Shown here piece by piece: positions 36,471 to 44,186 of a stretch of DNA of 51,829 nt. The stretch lies in the NCBI RefSeq assembly GCF_030408595.1, contig NZ_CP047080.1, positions 1 through 51,829 on the forward strand, written 5' to 3'. This DNA comes from Corynebacterium canis. GTDB taxonomy: Bacteria; Actinomycetota; Actinomycetes; Mycobacteriales; Mycobacteriaceae. The notes beneath the pieces are model-generated. The model saw nothing but the letters and a program-made list of their open reading frames with translations, was not told the DNA's origin and made no database searches. Numbering within the stretch: position 1 is the stretch's first letter; the number at the start of each line of letters is the position of its first letter. The position numbers were made by a program, and so were the translations under genes.

Positions 36471-37877
36471 TTCGATCAATCGATCACACTGCAGGGCTTC
36501 CTGCTGGTAGTGGGTGGTGATAAGCACGCCCACCCCGCGCGCGGCGGCATGCCGAAGGGTTTTCCACAACATGGCGCGGGAAAGCGCATCCATGCCGGAG
36601 GTCGGCTCGTCCAGAATTAGCAATTGCGGTTCGTGGCTGAGGGCGCATTCCACCGCGAGATTGCGTTGCGTGCCAAGGGGCATGTTGTGCACGGGGAGCC
36701 GCGTGCCGTTGTATTGCGAAATCGCTTTCGGGGCGCGGAAGGTGGCGGTGGTGAAGTCCAGATTCTCCTGCGCCGAGAGCGTGGGGTAAAGGCCAAGGCT
36801 CTGCGGGACATAGCCCAACCGGGCCCGCGTGTGCAGGCTGGGTGGCTGCCCAAAGAGCGTCACGGAGCCGCCACTGCAGCGATCCAGCCCCAGGATAAGG
36901 CGGATCAAGGTGCTCTTGCCCGCGCCATTGCTGCCGATCAGCCCTACGATTTCCCCGCTGCGCACCTCGATGGACACTCGGTGCAGCGCGGTGAAATTGC
37001 CGAAGCGCTTGCTGGCTTCCGCCACTTGGATCAGCTGCTCACCCGCCGGAAAGCCCGCGTGCTTTGCCACCCTGGTGTGTGCCTCGGGGGTATTGCGCAA
37101 CAGCATGGCCACGGTGGTGAGGTCAAGATCGAATTCCGCGGGTTGCATGCCAGCGGGTGCGGGCGCATGTTCCTCGGGGGACCAGCGGTACATGGTGGTG
37201 CCGCGCCGCCACACCCGGTTGGTGTCCATGCTCAGGACGGTGTCCACATCGATGGGTTGCTGCCACAACGTTCCTGGGGCGGCGGCGCAGATTTCGGCGG
37301 GGGTACCGGCGGCCAGCAATTCGCCCTTATCCAGCAGAAACACCTGATCCGATTCAGCGGCCTCATCCAGATAGGTGGTGGCCACGATCACGGTGCTGCC
37401 TTCTCGCGCCGCCCGTTTGATCAACCGCCACATGATCTCGCGGCTGTGCGGATCCACACCGGTGGTGGGTTCGTCCAGAAGCAGGAGCTTCGGTTGCGGC
37501 AACATCGCCATGCAGACCCCGAGCTTTTGGCGCATGCCGCCCGATAGTCGCCCGCCGATCACCCGCTGCGCGTCGAGGAGGTCTGCGGCGCGTAACAATT
37601 CCTCGATGCGCTGGTGCGCGGCGTCGATACGCAAATGGTAGGTGTCGGCTACGAACTGCAGGTTCTCGCGCACAGCAAGGTTCTGCCACACCCCGGAACT
37701 ACTCGGCTGGTAGCAAACCTCGCGGGCGGAAAGCCCGGAATGCCCCGCAAGGTAACGCAACAAGCTGGTCTTGCCCGCGCCGTCGCCGCCGATCAACGCG
37801 GACACCGTGCCGGGGGCGAAGGAGCCGGAAAAATCGCGCAGGCCATGGCGGAGCGTAAAGTGCCGCAGGGTGATCAT
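36444..37877 (-). CDS. ABC transporter ATP-binding protein, two fused NBDs
   Basis: Two ATP-binding domains are fused in one 477-residue chain. Domain 1 (about 1-210) has Walker A GGDGAGKTS at 30-38, signature LSGGM at 111-115 and Walker B LLLLDEP at 131-137. Domain 2 (about 284-475) has Walker A GSNGAGKST at 315-323, Walker B LLILDEP and the switch histidine in TTHY at 456. Two features are abnormal: domain 1 has Thr168 (ATTYLDEA) where the switch His belongs, and domain 2 has PLGTQR at 400-405 where the LSGGQ-type signature belongs. It resembles the YbhF/YhiH type of exporter ATPases. It is coupled to the permease gene by a 4-nt overlap. Confidence 0.92.
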   Translation of the reverse strand: MITLRHFTLRHGLRDFSGSFAPGTVSALIGGDGAGKTSLLRYLAGHSGLSAREVCYQPSSSGVWQNLAVRENLQFVADTYHLRIDAAHQRIEELLRAADLLDAQRVIGGRLSGGMRQKLGVCMAMLPQPKLLLLDEPTTGVDPHSREIMWRLIKRAAREGSTVIVATTYLDEAAESDQVFLLDKGELLAAGTPAEICAAAPGTLWQQPIDVDTVLSMDTNRVWRRGTTMYRWSPEEHAPAPAGMQPAEFDLDLTTVAMLLRNTPEAHTRVAKHAGFPAGEQLIQVAEASKRFGNFTALHRVSIEVRSGEIVGLIGSNGAGKSTLIRLILGLDRCSGGSVTLFGQPPSLHTRARLGYVPQSLGLYPTLSAQENLDFTTATFRAPKAISQYNGTRLPVHNMPLGTQRNLAVECALSHEPQLLILDEPTSGMDALSRAMLWKTLRHAAARGVGVLITTHYQQEALQCDRLIELEGGRRIQ

Positions 37878-39049
37878 CGCGTGGCACCCCCATTGCGCAA
37901 AATGGCGCGCATCCGTAACGTGGCGGCGCCGAAAATAACCACCGCCATCAGGCTTAAAACACCCACGGAGCTGGCGATCTGGTCCAGCGAGGTGGCGCGC
38001 AGCATAATGCCCTGCGCGGCGTTGTTAAACCAGGTCAGGGGCAGGATATAGCTGATCCAGCGGACGCCCACCGCCATCGCGTCGAGGGGAAAAATCAGGC
38101 CGCTCAGCAGGGTTTGGGGGAGCACCGTCATAATGGCCAATTGGATGGCCTGGCCGGTGGTTTGGGAGATGGAGGAAATCAGGATCCCCAGGCCGAGGAC
38201 CACGAACAGGAAGAGGACTGCGACGACGGCGAACCGCCAAATGCTGCCTTCGAATGGGACCTCGAATAGCTTGGTGGCCACGAAGGTGATCAGGACGATA
38301 TCGAACAGCGCCATAAAGAAATACGGCAAAATCTTGCCCAAAATGATGGCGAACGGCCGCAACGGCATCACGGCGAGCTGTTCTAGGGTGCCGGCTTCGC
38401 GTTCCCGGACGAGGCCGATGCTGGTGATGATCACGCCGATAAAGGTGAGGATCAGGCCGATCAGGCCGGGGACTAGGACCCAGGAGGTTTTGAGCTCGGG
38501 GTTAAACATCACCGTGGATACCTGATCGAGATCGAGGCTTTCGATGGTGCTCGGAAGCTGGGGGCGTTGGCCGCCGGGGGTGGGTGGAGTTTCCGCGAGT
38601 GCGTCGCGGGCCTCGGTGAGCTTGGCGCGGCCGTCTTCAATGATGGCGCGGATCCACGCCTGTTGCGCGGATTGCGCCGAAAACAGCAGCGAACCGTCGA
38701 TGTATATGTGATTGTGGGCGCTCAGCGCCTCATGCTCGGAATCTGGGGTTTCGGCGTAGATCACCGCGTTATAGGTGCGGTCTTGGAGCAGCCCGTGGAT
38801 GTCCTCCTTGGTTACTGCGGTATCCACCTTGGTGATATTGAATCGCTCCTGGGCGGACTCGTTGTTGTCCAGGATCGTTTTGGTGTGCTGCGCGCCTGGG
38901 CCTGCGACAAGTACGTCGGTTTTGTCCACCGAGAAGTTCGCCGCGTAGGTAAACACGATGAGCAGCAAGAGCGGGATGATAATGAGCAACCCTAAGGTGC
39001 GCCGATCCCGCGCGAGCTCCCGGATTTCCTTGATGATCATTGCTTTCAT
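37874..39049 (-). CDS. ABC-2 type permease (YhhJ/YbhS-like)
   Basis: The 391-residue protein has an N-terminal helix at about 20-40, an external domain of about 130 residues and five C-terminal membrane helices between about 180 and 385, the layout of ABC-2 exporter permeases. The segment VREREAGTLEQLAVMPLRPFAIILGKILPYFF is the conserved ABC-2 signature. It starts at ATG 39049 with AGGA upstream and overlaps the ATPase gene. Exported substrate is unknown; drug or lipid export is common in the family. Divergent TetR gene upstream probably controls it. Confidence 0.9.
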   Translation of the reverse strand: MKAMIIKEIRELARDRRTLGLLIIIPLLLLIVFTYAANFSVDKTDVLVAGPGAQHTKTILDNNESAQERFNITKVDTAVTKEDIHGLLQDRTYNAVIYAETPDSEHEALSAHNHIYIDGSLLFSAQSAQQAWIRAIIEDGRAKLTEARDALAETPPTPGGQRPQLPSTIESLDLDQVSTVMFNPELKTSWVLVPGLIGLILTFIGVIITSIGLVREREAGTLEQLAVMPLRPFAIILGKILPYFFMALFDIVLITFVATKLFEVPFEGSIWRFAVVAVLFLFVVLGLGILISSISQTTGQAIQLAIMTVLPQTLLSGLIFPLDAMAVGVRWISYILPLTWFNNAAQGIMLRATSLDQIASSVGVLSLMAVVIFGAATLRMRAILRNGGATR

Positions 39050-39062
39050 GGTTGGGTCCTAG

Positions 39063-39084
39063 AGTTTCGTCGGTTGATGAAACT
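39063..39084. promoter_or_regulatory. Palindromic operator, probable TetR site
   Basis: AGTTTCGTC (39063-39071) and GATGAAACT (39076-39084) are inverted arms, matching at 8 of 9 positions around a GGTT spacer. A further AGTTTC at 39099-39104 repeats the half-site. It lies 14 bp upstream of the permease ATG, where a TetR repressor could block both divergent genes. Confidence 0.55.
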
Positions 39085-39132
39085 GATCCTAGCACGGTAG
39101 TTTCCACAACGGGAGAAATTATTTGTGTGACG

Positions 39133-39138
39133 TAAACT
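39133..39138 (+). promoter_or_regulatory. -10 element of leaderless TetR gene
   Basis: TAAACT ends 7 nt before the GTG start at 39146, with no ribosome-binding site. Confidence 0.4.
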
Positions 39139-39145
39139 GGAATCC

Positions 39146-39805
39146 GTGACTGAGGGAAAAACGCAGGGAAAAACGCAGGGCAAACGAGGGCCGCAAACTG
39201 ACCGCGAGGATGTCAAAGGCGAAATCTTAAGCGCCGCGCAGCAGGTATTCGTGGAAAACGGGTTTCAGCGCGCCACGCTTCGCCGCATCGCGGCACGGGC
39301 GCAGGTAGATCCGAAGCTGATCCACTACTACTTCGGCTCGAAATCAGACCTGTTTATGCACTGTATCCCCAGCGCGGACGGCGTCGCGGAAGTGCTTGCG
39401 GCGCTCCGGCGATTCTTTAGCACCCCCGAATTCACCGGCGAAATGTATGTCCACCGAGTATTGGAAACGGTGGAACAATCCAGCTTTGGTCCCGCCTTTC
39501 TGAGCCTTCTCCGCGGGTTCGGCGACCACGAGGAATCCCGCGCAACGGCGCGTAAGTTCTTCGGCGGGGAGGTGATCAAGCTATTGCGTGCACAGGAGGG
39601 GTTCGAGATCACCGACATAGAACGGCGACTCGCCCTTATCGGCGCACAAATGTACGGGCTTGTGATGACGCGCTATGTGCTTAAATACCCCGCCGTCGCG
39701 AACGCAAGCATTGCGGACCTGGCGCGCGACGTTGGTCCCGTGCTTGACCACTATCGCAGCCTGGGGGAATATGGTACTACAAAACCATTGGGCAAAACTT
39801 ATTAA
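39146..39805 (+). CDS. TetR-family transcriptional regulator
   Basis: The 219-residue protein starts at GTG 39146. Residues about 28-75 form the TetR helix-turn-helix (ILSAAQQVFVENGFQRATLRRIAARAQVDPKLIHYYFGSK pattern; key residues FxxxGFxxATxxxIAxxAxV and YYFxxK). The C-terminal ligand-binding region resembles the tetR_C_18 type. It is divergent from the ABC-2 permease/ATPase pair, and a palindrome lies between them, so it most likely represses the exporter. A TetR-exporter pair usually responds to the exported compound. Confidence 0.9.
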   Translation: MTEGKTQGKTQGKRGPQTDREDVKGEILSAAQQVFVENGFQRATLRRIAARAQVDPKLIHYYFGSKSDLFMHCIPSADGVAEVLAALRRFFSTPEFTGEMYVHRVLETVEQSSFGPAFLSLLRGFGDHEESRATARKFFGGEVIKLLRAQEGFEITDIERRLALIGAQMYGLVMTRYVLKYPAVANASIADLARDVGPVLDHYRSLGEYGTTKPLGKTY

Positions 39806-39823
39806 TGTGGCTGATAGGAAAGG

Positions 39824-39928
39824 ATGCACAAGATTATGAAGCACCAAACCATCATCGCCACCCTGCAGGTCCTGATCACCGTTGGAATCTGCGTGTGGCT
39901 CTGGGAATACGCACAAACACTCTGGTAG
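39824..39928 (+). CDS. Small single-pass membrane protein (34 aa)
   Basis: A 34-residue ORF follows the TetR gene by 18 nt, with AGGAAAGG overlapping the first ATG; a second in-frame ATG at 39836 (30 residues) lies 12 nt after the same site and may be the true start. The translation is MHKIMKHQTIIATLQVLITV followed by GICVWLWEYAQTLW: a basic N-terminus and one hydrophobic helix. It was too short for routine ORF calling. Function is unknown; it could be a regulator or subunit of the neighbouring exporter. Confidence 0.5.
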   Translation: MHKIMKHQTIIATLQVLITVGICVWLWEYAQTLW

Positions 39929-40012
39929 GCGGCTGCCGAGCGGGTGGTGGCGAGACACACTTATTCCGAAAAACGGCCTATCCTAGGGCCAAACAGGAAG
40001 AGAGTACACAAT

Positions 40013-40594
40013 ATGTCACTGACAGTCGCCGAAGCGATCAGCCGCCGCCGCGCAAACCGCAACTACCTAGACAAACCCATCCCAGACGAAGTGCTGGACC
40101 GGGTGGTCGCCCAAGCACTCGAAGCGCCCAGCGCCTTCAACCTGCAACTCCGCGACCTCGTGGTAGTGCGCGACCCCAAGATCAAAGAAGCCATCTACAA
40201 CGCTAGCGGCCAACAACAATTCCGCGACGCGCCCGTGGTTTTGGTCGCGGTGGCGCGGGCGGAAGCGCTGCCGGAAGACGCGGCGCAGATAATCAACGAA
40301 CGCCGCCTCACAGCCATCACCCGCATGAAAGACGGCGCCACCCCCCAAGCGCTACGTGAAGCCGCGCTTAAAGACGCCGCGCTGCTCGCCGGCTTCGCTC
40401 TCATCGCGGCAACGGCCGAGGGGCTGGCGAGCTGCCCGACAACCGGGTGGGACGAAGAAAAAGTGAAAGAAGCCATCGGCCTCGGTGGGCGCTCGGATCG
40501 TGGGATCGCACTCGTGATGTCACTCGGATACTCCGATGACCAGCCCCAACACCCAGGGCGCATCGCGCAACGGCGGATCGACGACCACTACTAG
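40013..40594 (+). CDS. Nitroreductase family protein
   Basis: An FMN-dependent NAD(P)H oxidoreductase of 193 residues. It starts MSLTVAEAISRRRANRNY, the typical N-terminus with the FMN-binding RRR segment, followed by ALEAPSAFNLQLRD (Ser and Asn contact FMN) and, near the end, GWDEEKVKEAIGLGG. Start is ATG 40013 with AGGAAG upstream; the earlier in-frame ATG at 39944 has no site. It is convergent with the 3-methyladenine glycosylase gene (9 nt apart). Reduces nitroaromatics or quinones; the physiological substrate is unknown. Confidence 0.9.
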   Translation: MSLTVAEAISRRRANRNYLDKPIPDEVLDRVVAQALEAPSAFNLQLRDLVVVRDPKIKEAIYNASGQQQFRDAPVVLVAVARAEALPEDAAQIINERRLTAITRMKDGATPQALREAALKDAALLAGFALIAATAEGLASCPTTGWDEEKVKEAIGLGGRSDRGIALVMSLGYSDDQPQHPGRIAQRRIDDHY

Positions 40595-40603
40595 GCGAGG
40601 GCT

Positions 40604-41179
40604 TTACGGGCGGCGAGGGCGGGAAACCGTCGGATCGCCCGGAATCCAAAACCGCCACTTGGGGAGCGGGTTTTTGGTTATGCCAATGCGCGGGCCAGTA
40701 AGAAACTGCGGTGATTCCGCAGGGGAGACCAGCGAAAACTCCGGGCTGGGATCTGATGGGTCCAGGGAAATGGCGGCGTGATTATCACTGATAAGAAGGT
40801 TTAAAGCTTGGCCGAAATTCCCCGGGCCCTGCGCTAGGCGAGCTGGTGGGTGGATATCGTTCCGTCGCTGGCGAGCCAGGTCACAGCCCGCAACCACCTC
40901 GCCCGCCCGAAGCAAGACTGCGCCCGGAGTGCCTTCTGGCCAGCACACAATATTGCCCGCCTTATGGATTCCGTACGAGTTATACACATAAAGCCTGCCA
41001 GGCGGCCCGAACATCGCAGCATTGCGAGGCGTCTTGCCACGGAACGCGTGGGAAGCCTCATCCTCCGCGCCCAAATATGCCTCAACCTCGGTGATTCGGA
41101 TAGACACTCCCGCGTGAGTGAGCGTGCAACCCAACAGGAGCGGAGCGACAAGGAGTGGGGAACTGGAAAAGTCAATCAT
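40604..41179 (-). CDS. mpg: DNA-3-methyladenine glycosylase (AAG/MPG type)
   Basis: Removes 3-methyladenine and related alkylated bases, starting base-excision repair. The 191-residue product has the AAG motifs LLGCTLTHAGVSIRITEVEAYLG at about 14-36 (catalytic Glu), SHAFRGKTPRNAAMFGPPG and VYNSYGIHKAGNIVCWPEG, and the Gln/Gly-rich LAQGPGNFGQAL near 115. Full length for bacterial Mpg. The ATG at 41179 has no visible ribosome-binding site, so the start is uncertain. Confidence 0.92.
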   Translation of the reverse strand: MIDFSSSPLLVAPLLLGCTLTHAGVSIRITEVEAYLGAEDEASHAFRGKTPRNAAMFGPPGRLYVYNSYGIHKAGNIVCWPEGTPGAVLLRAGEVVAGCDLARQRRNDIHPPARLAQGPGNFGQALNLLISDNHAAISLDPSDPSPEFSLVSPAESPQFLTGPRIGITKNPLPKWRFWIPGDPTVSRPRRP

Positions 41180-41422
41180 GTTCGGGTGGTTGGTCGGCGG
41201 TTGATGGGCGATTCATCGGCGGCGTGATTTGGAGGGGGTGAAGCGGCCGCCAAGCTCGGCGCTCAGGCAGATTCGACACGCCGGGACGCTAGGGACGGTG
41301 TTTCCGCAGGACGCCGAACTTGCCCTGTTAGATCTGCCTGAGGCAGATCCGGCGGGGCCTATGGTTCGGGAAAGATCGAACTCTATTGCCCGGGATTGCC
41401 CTCCCGGTAGCTTCCGCCGATA

Positions 41423-41516
41423 GGTTGTGTGCAGCCGTTGACCTGCGATCGTCCGGAATTTCTTCATTGGGCGCCTCAACGAAGAATGGAAAGACCAGCT
41501 GCGGCGTTTTTGGGCC
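41423..41516. repeat. Dispersed hairpin repeat, copy 1
   Basis: A 94-bp segment beginning GGTTGTGTGCAGCCGTTG recurs with few changes at 51339-51431. Its centre is an inverted repeat, TTCTTCATTG with CAACGAAGAA. A shorter related unit follows at 41521-41574, with TTCTTC and GAAGAA arms. All copies are intergenic, so this looks like a small miniature element family. Confidence 0.7.
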
Positions 41517-41680
41517 AGATTCGTCCGGAATTTCTTCGTAAGACCCCCGAATGAAGAATAGAAAGACCAGCCCAGGTCGGCAGTTGCGTACAACCCATCG
41601 GCCATGGCGGCGGCAGCAACTTTTCGGGCACCGGGGTGCGGTCGGGTGTTAGTTTTGCCACGCCACCGGCTACTAGAATT

Positions 41681-41686
41681 TACACT
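41681..41686 (+). promoter_or_regulatory. -10 element of leaderless gamma-carbonic anhydrase gene
   Basis: TACACT ends 6 nt before the ATG at 41693, identical in layout to the SDR promoter at 35263. Confidence 0.5.
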
Positions 41687-41692
41687 GGCACC

Positions 41693-42250
41693 ATGCAGCC
41701 ATTGATTCTTGCTTACCAAGGGAAAACGCCGCGCATCCACGAGTCGGCTTGGATCGCGCCGAACGCGACCATTATCGGGGATGTGGAGATCGGCCCGGAT
41801 TCTTCGGTGTTCTACGGGTGCGTTCTGCGCGGCGACGTGGCACCGATTCGCATCGGTGCTCGAACGAATATCCAGGATAATTGCACGGTCCACGTCGATG
41901 GCGATGCGCCGTGCACGCTGGGGGATGACGTGACCGTCGGGCACATGGCATTGCTGCACGGAACCACCGTGGGCAATGGCACCCTGGTGGGCATGAAATC
42001 CGCTCTCTTGTCTCACTCGGTGATCGGCCCGGGGGCGCTGATTGCCGCAGGTGCGGTGGTTTTGGAGCACCAAGAGGTTCCCGAACGCAGCCTCGCGGCC
42101 GGCGTGCCTGCCAAGGTGCGTCGGGAATTGTCGGCCGAACAATCAGCTGCCTTTATCCCACATGCCGCCAAGTACGTGGAAACCGCCCAGAATCAAAGCG
42201 GAATCACGTTAGCGTTGGCGGATGTTACCGTGCGCAACGGATCCGCATAA
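41693..42250 (+). CDS. Gamma-carbonic anhydrase family protein
   Basis: The 185-residue protein is a left-handed beta-helix of hexapeptide repeats (for example IHESAWIAPNATIIGDVEIG, then VFYGCVLRGDVAPIRIG, TVGHMALLHGTTVGNG). Zinc-ligand-like histidines occur in CTVHVDGDA and in TVGHMALLHG, as in gamma-class carbonic anhydrases and related CaiE/PaaY proteins. The start is ATG 41693, fixed by the leaderless promoter. The 3' end overlaps the convergent ROK-type gene by 58 nt (42193-42250). Catalytic activity is not certain for the whole family. Confidence 0.88.
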   Translation: MQPLILAYQGKTPRIHESAWIAPNATIIGDVEIGPDSSVFYGCVLRGDVAPIRIGARTNIQDNCTVHVDGDAPCTLGDDVTVGHMALLHGTTVGNGTLVGMKSALLSHSVIGPGALIAAGAVVLEHQEVPERSLAAGVPAKVRRELSAEQSAAFIPHAAKYVETAQNQSGITLALADVTVRNGSA

Positions 42251-43059
42251 AGCTTCCCAAGCGCCGCGGCGCGGGCGGCGATGCGGATGGTATCCCGATG
42301 CGTGGGAATCATGCGCAGCTCAGTGTTCTTGACGCTATCTGCCACAATCGCGCGGTTCTCGCGGATCTCCGTAAACCCGCACCCGGCTAGCACCAAGCTG
42401 GTGGGCTGGAGTTCGGTCACCAGTTCGGCTAGGGAACGCAGCGGGGTGGAGGTTTCCTTGATGTCCGGGCCATCGGCCCAGGCAAGCGCGGCGGTGGATT
42501 CACGCAAGGGCAGGTGACATACCAGGGTGCGGCGGGACTTGGTATCGGCGAGCGAAGCGGTTTGCACTTCCGCCGCCGCCAAGGCGCAGGCAGTGGAGAT
42601 GATCTCGGCCCAAGGGAGATCCAACGGTAGCGTGTTAATGACGGCGATGCTTACGGAAACGGGGTTGCCATCGAGGGTGGTAAGCGCCTTGCGGACGATC
42701 GAGGCGGGGTCCAACCCCTCCACGGTGTTGTCCAACAAAACATCTCTGATCGTGTTGCCGCGGGCATCGACCAAAGTTGCGTAGGTGACTAAATGGTCCA
42801 CCGAAACCCCGGCGAAGGTCTTGCCAGCGCCGTCGAGCTCCAATGGGATAGTCGGACGCCCAGGCCCGTTTGGGTGAACTAGGTCTGGGCGTTCGCGCAC
42901 CAGGCCGATCTTGCTAAGCGCTGCCACAGCGCGGGTAACGGTGGGTTGTGATAAGCCCGTGGCGGCAGTGAGGTCTGCGCGAACGGAAAGTCGATGTTGC
43001 CGAATGTGGTGCAGACACTGTGCCGCCGCGGAAACTGGATTGCCGAGCGGAGTTTGCAT
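42193..43059 (-). CDS. ROK-type transcriptional regulator, short
   Basis: The 288-residue protein has an N-terminal winged helix-turn-helix (LTAATGLSQPTVTRAVAALSK near 30-50) and a C-terminal domain with the ROK-like fold (GRPTIPLELDGAGKTFAGVSVD opening). The kinase-type ROK signature and the zinc-binding Cys cluster are absent, and the protein is about 90 residues shorter than ordinary ROK regulators, so it is probably a non-catalytic sugar-sensing repressor. A TATACT element ends 7 nt before its ATG. It overlaps the carbonic-anhydrase gene convergently. Confidence 0.8.
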   Translation of the reverse strand: MQTPLGNPVSAAAQCLHHIRQHRLSVRADLTAATGLSQPTVTRAVAALSKIGLVRERPDLVHPNGPGRPTIPLELDGAGKTFAGVSVDHLVTYATLVDARGNTIRDVLLDNTVEGLDPASIVRKALTTLDGNPVSVSIAVINTLPLDLPWAEIISTACALAAAEVQTASLADTKSRRTLVCHLPLRESTAALAWADGPDIKETSTPLRSLAELVTELQPTSLVLAGCGFTEIRENRAIVADSVKNTELRMIPTHRDTIRIAARAAALGKLYADPLRTVTSANANVIPL

Positions 43060-43066
43060 GCGGCCT

Positions 43067-43072
43067 AGTATA
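43067..43072 (-). promoter_or_regulatory. -10 element of leaderless ROK-type gene
   Basis: TATACT on the minus strand ends 7 nt before the ATG at 43059. Confidence 0.5.
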
Positions 43073-43181
43073 GACCGATGTGTCTAACTCGAATGTAATG
43101 ATCATTCTGATTTAGCTAAGAGTTTTGTTCAGGTTTTCTTTTGGTTCGGTACATAAATGCGGTCCAACCCCCGCCAACCTG

Positions 43182-43187
43182 TAGCAT
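43182..43187 (+). promoter_or_regulatory. -10 element of leaderless GNAT-LOG gene
   Basis: TAGCAT ends 7 nt before the ATG at 43195. Confidence 0.4.
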
Positions 43188-43194
43188 GGTGGGT

Positions 43195-44169
43195 ATGCAG
43201 AGCACCCTGAATATCCGCCCTATGACCAGCGATGATACCAAATTGCGCGAGGAAGCGGAACAGCGAAATGCCACCCGGGAATCACGCCAACCACGTCTCT
43301 TAGGATTTATTCCAGAGCGCGGAGATTACGGGATCGTAGCTTTCGATGATGCGAGCGTTGCGGGGGTTGCCTGGGCGTCGATAAGCGGCGTTTTGCCCGA
43401 GATCACGGTGAACGTCGCCCCGGAGCATCAGGGAAACGGGCTGGGTACGCGCTTGGTTGATGCATTGGTAACGCACGCGCACAGTGTTCGCTGGCCAGGG
43501 CTGGCGCTCACCGTCGCCGACGATAATCCGGCACGTCGACTCTACGCCCGGCTGGGTTTTGAGGCGCGCGCGGATGGCGTCATGGTGAAGCCGTTGGCTC
43601 CCGCAATCAACGCTATTACCGTGTACTGCGGTTCCGCATGCGGCGCCCGCCCCGAATACGTCAACGCCACCCGCGAGTTCGCCCAAGGCTTGGCAGAGCT
43701 CGGCGTGGACATTGTGTACGGCGGCGGCAAGATTGGCCTGATGGGGGAGCTTGCCGACGCCGCGCTCGCAGCCGGCGGTGACGTCATCGGCGTGATCCCC
43801 GCCTCGCTGGTGGACCGGGAGGTGGCACACCCGAAGCTTACGGAATTGCAGGTGGTGGACAGCATGGCGGAACGCAAGGAGCGCATGGAGGCGCTGGGCG
43901 ATGTGTTTGTGGCCCTGCCCGGCGGCATCGGCACGCTGGAGGAACTCTTTGAGGTGTTTACCCTGCAGCTGCTCGGCCCGGAGTGCATGCCCGTGGTGCT
44001 GTACAACGTGGAAGGCTACTGGAGCTCGCTGATTGAAACATTGAAGCGAATGACCGAGGAAGGGTTTATTCCGCCCAAATACATTGACGCCTTGATTGTC
44101 GTCGATAGCGTGAGCGGTCTGTTCGAGGCGTTGGAGTCCTGGCGCGCGCCCGGAATCAAGTGGGAGTAG
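43195..44169 (+). CDS. GNAT acetyltransferase fused to LOG-family phosphoribohydrolase
   Basis: Two domains in one 324-residue chain. Residues about 1-135 form a GNAT N-acetyltransferase with the acetyl-CoA loop APEHQGNGLGTRLVDAL near 75-91. Residues about 139-324 form a LONELY GUY (LOG) domain with YGGGKIGLMG near 173-182 and PGGIGTLEELFE near 242-253, the signature that hydrolyses nucleoside 5'-monophosphates such as cytokinin ribotides to base and ribose phosphate. LOG proteins normally stand alone at 180-200 residues. Start is ATG 43195 on a leaderless promoter. The combination and its substrate are discussed in the findings. Confidence 0.9.
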   Translation: MQSTLNIRPMTSDDTKLREEAEQRNATRESRQPRLLGFIPERGDYGIVAFDDASVAGVAWASISGVLPEITVNVAPEHQGNGLGTRLVDALVTHAHSVRWPGLALTVADDNPARRLYARLGFEARADGVMVKPLAPAINAITVYCGSACGARPEYVNATREFAQGLAELGVDIVYGGGKIGLMGELADAALAAGGDVIGVIPASLVDREVAHPKLTELQVVDSMAERKERMEALGDVFVALPGGIGTLEELFEVFTLQLLGPECMPVVLYNVEGYWSSLIETLKRMTEEGFIPPKYIDALIVVDSVSGLFEALESWRAPGIKWE

Positions 44170-44172
44170 CCC

Positions 44173-44178
44173 TACAAT
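44173..44178 (+). promoter_or_regulatory. -10 element of leaderless DUF885 gene
   Basis: TACAAT ends 8 nt before the ATG at 44187. Confidence 0.5.
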
Positions 44179-44186
44179 AGGCGGTT

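Larger units (their letters stand above)
41180..41692. other. Intergenic region with palindromes and dispersed repeats
   Basis: No convincing gene in about 510 bp. It holds a perfect palindrome at 41331-41349 (GATCTGCCT, G, AGGCAGATC), a copy of the dispersed repeat at 41423-41516 and a second partial copy at about 41521-41574, and the gamma-carbonic anhydrase promoter at its end. Open frames here are antisense or low quality. Confidence 0.6.

Noticed and set aside
41229..41423. Plus-strand frame of 64 codons after mpg
   Set aside because: No ribosome-binding site or -10 element, no recognised family, ends inside the repeat region; could be a remnant but not supportable.
41213..42142. Minus-strand frame of 309 codons crossing the dispersed repeats and the carbonic-anhydrase gene
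   Set aside because: Its N-terminal two-thirds are antisense to a confident gene and the rest repeats the hairpin units; no start signal.
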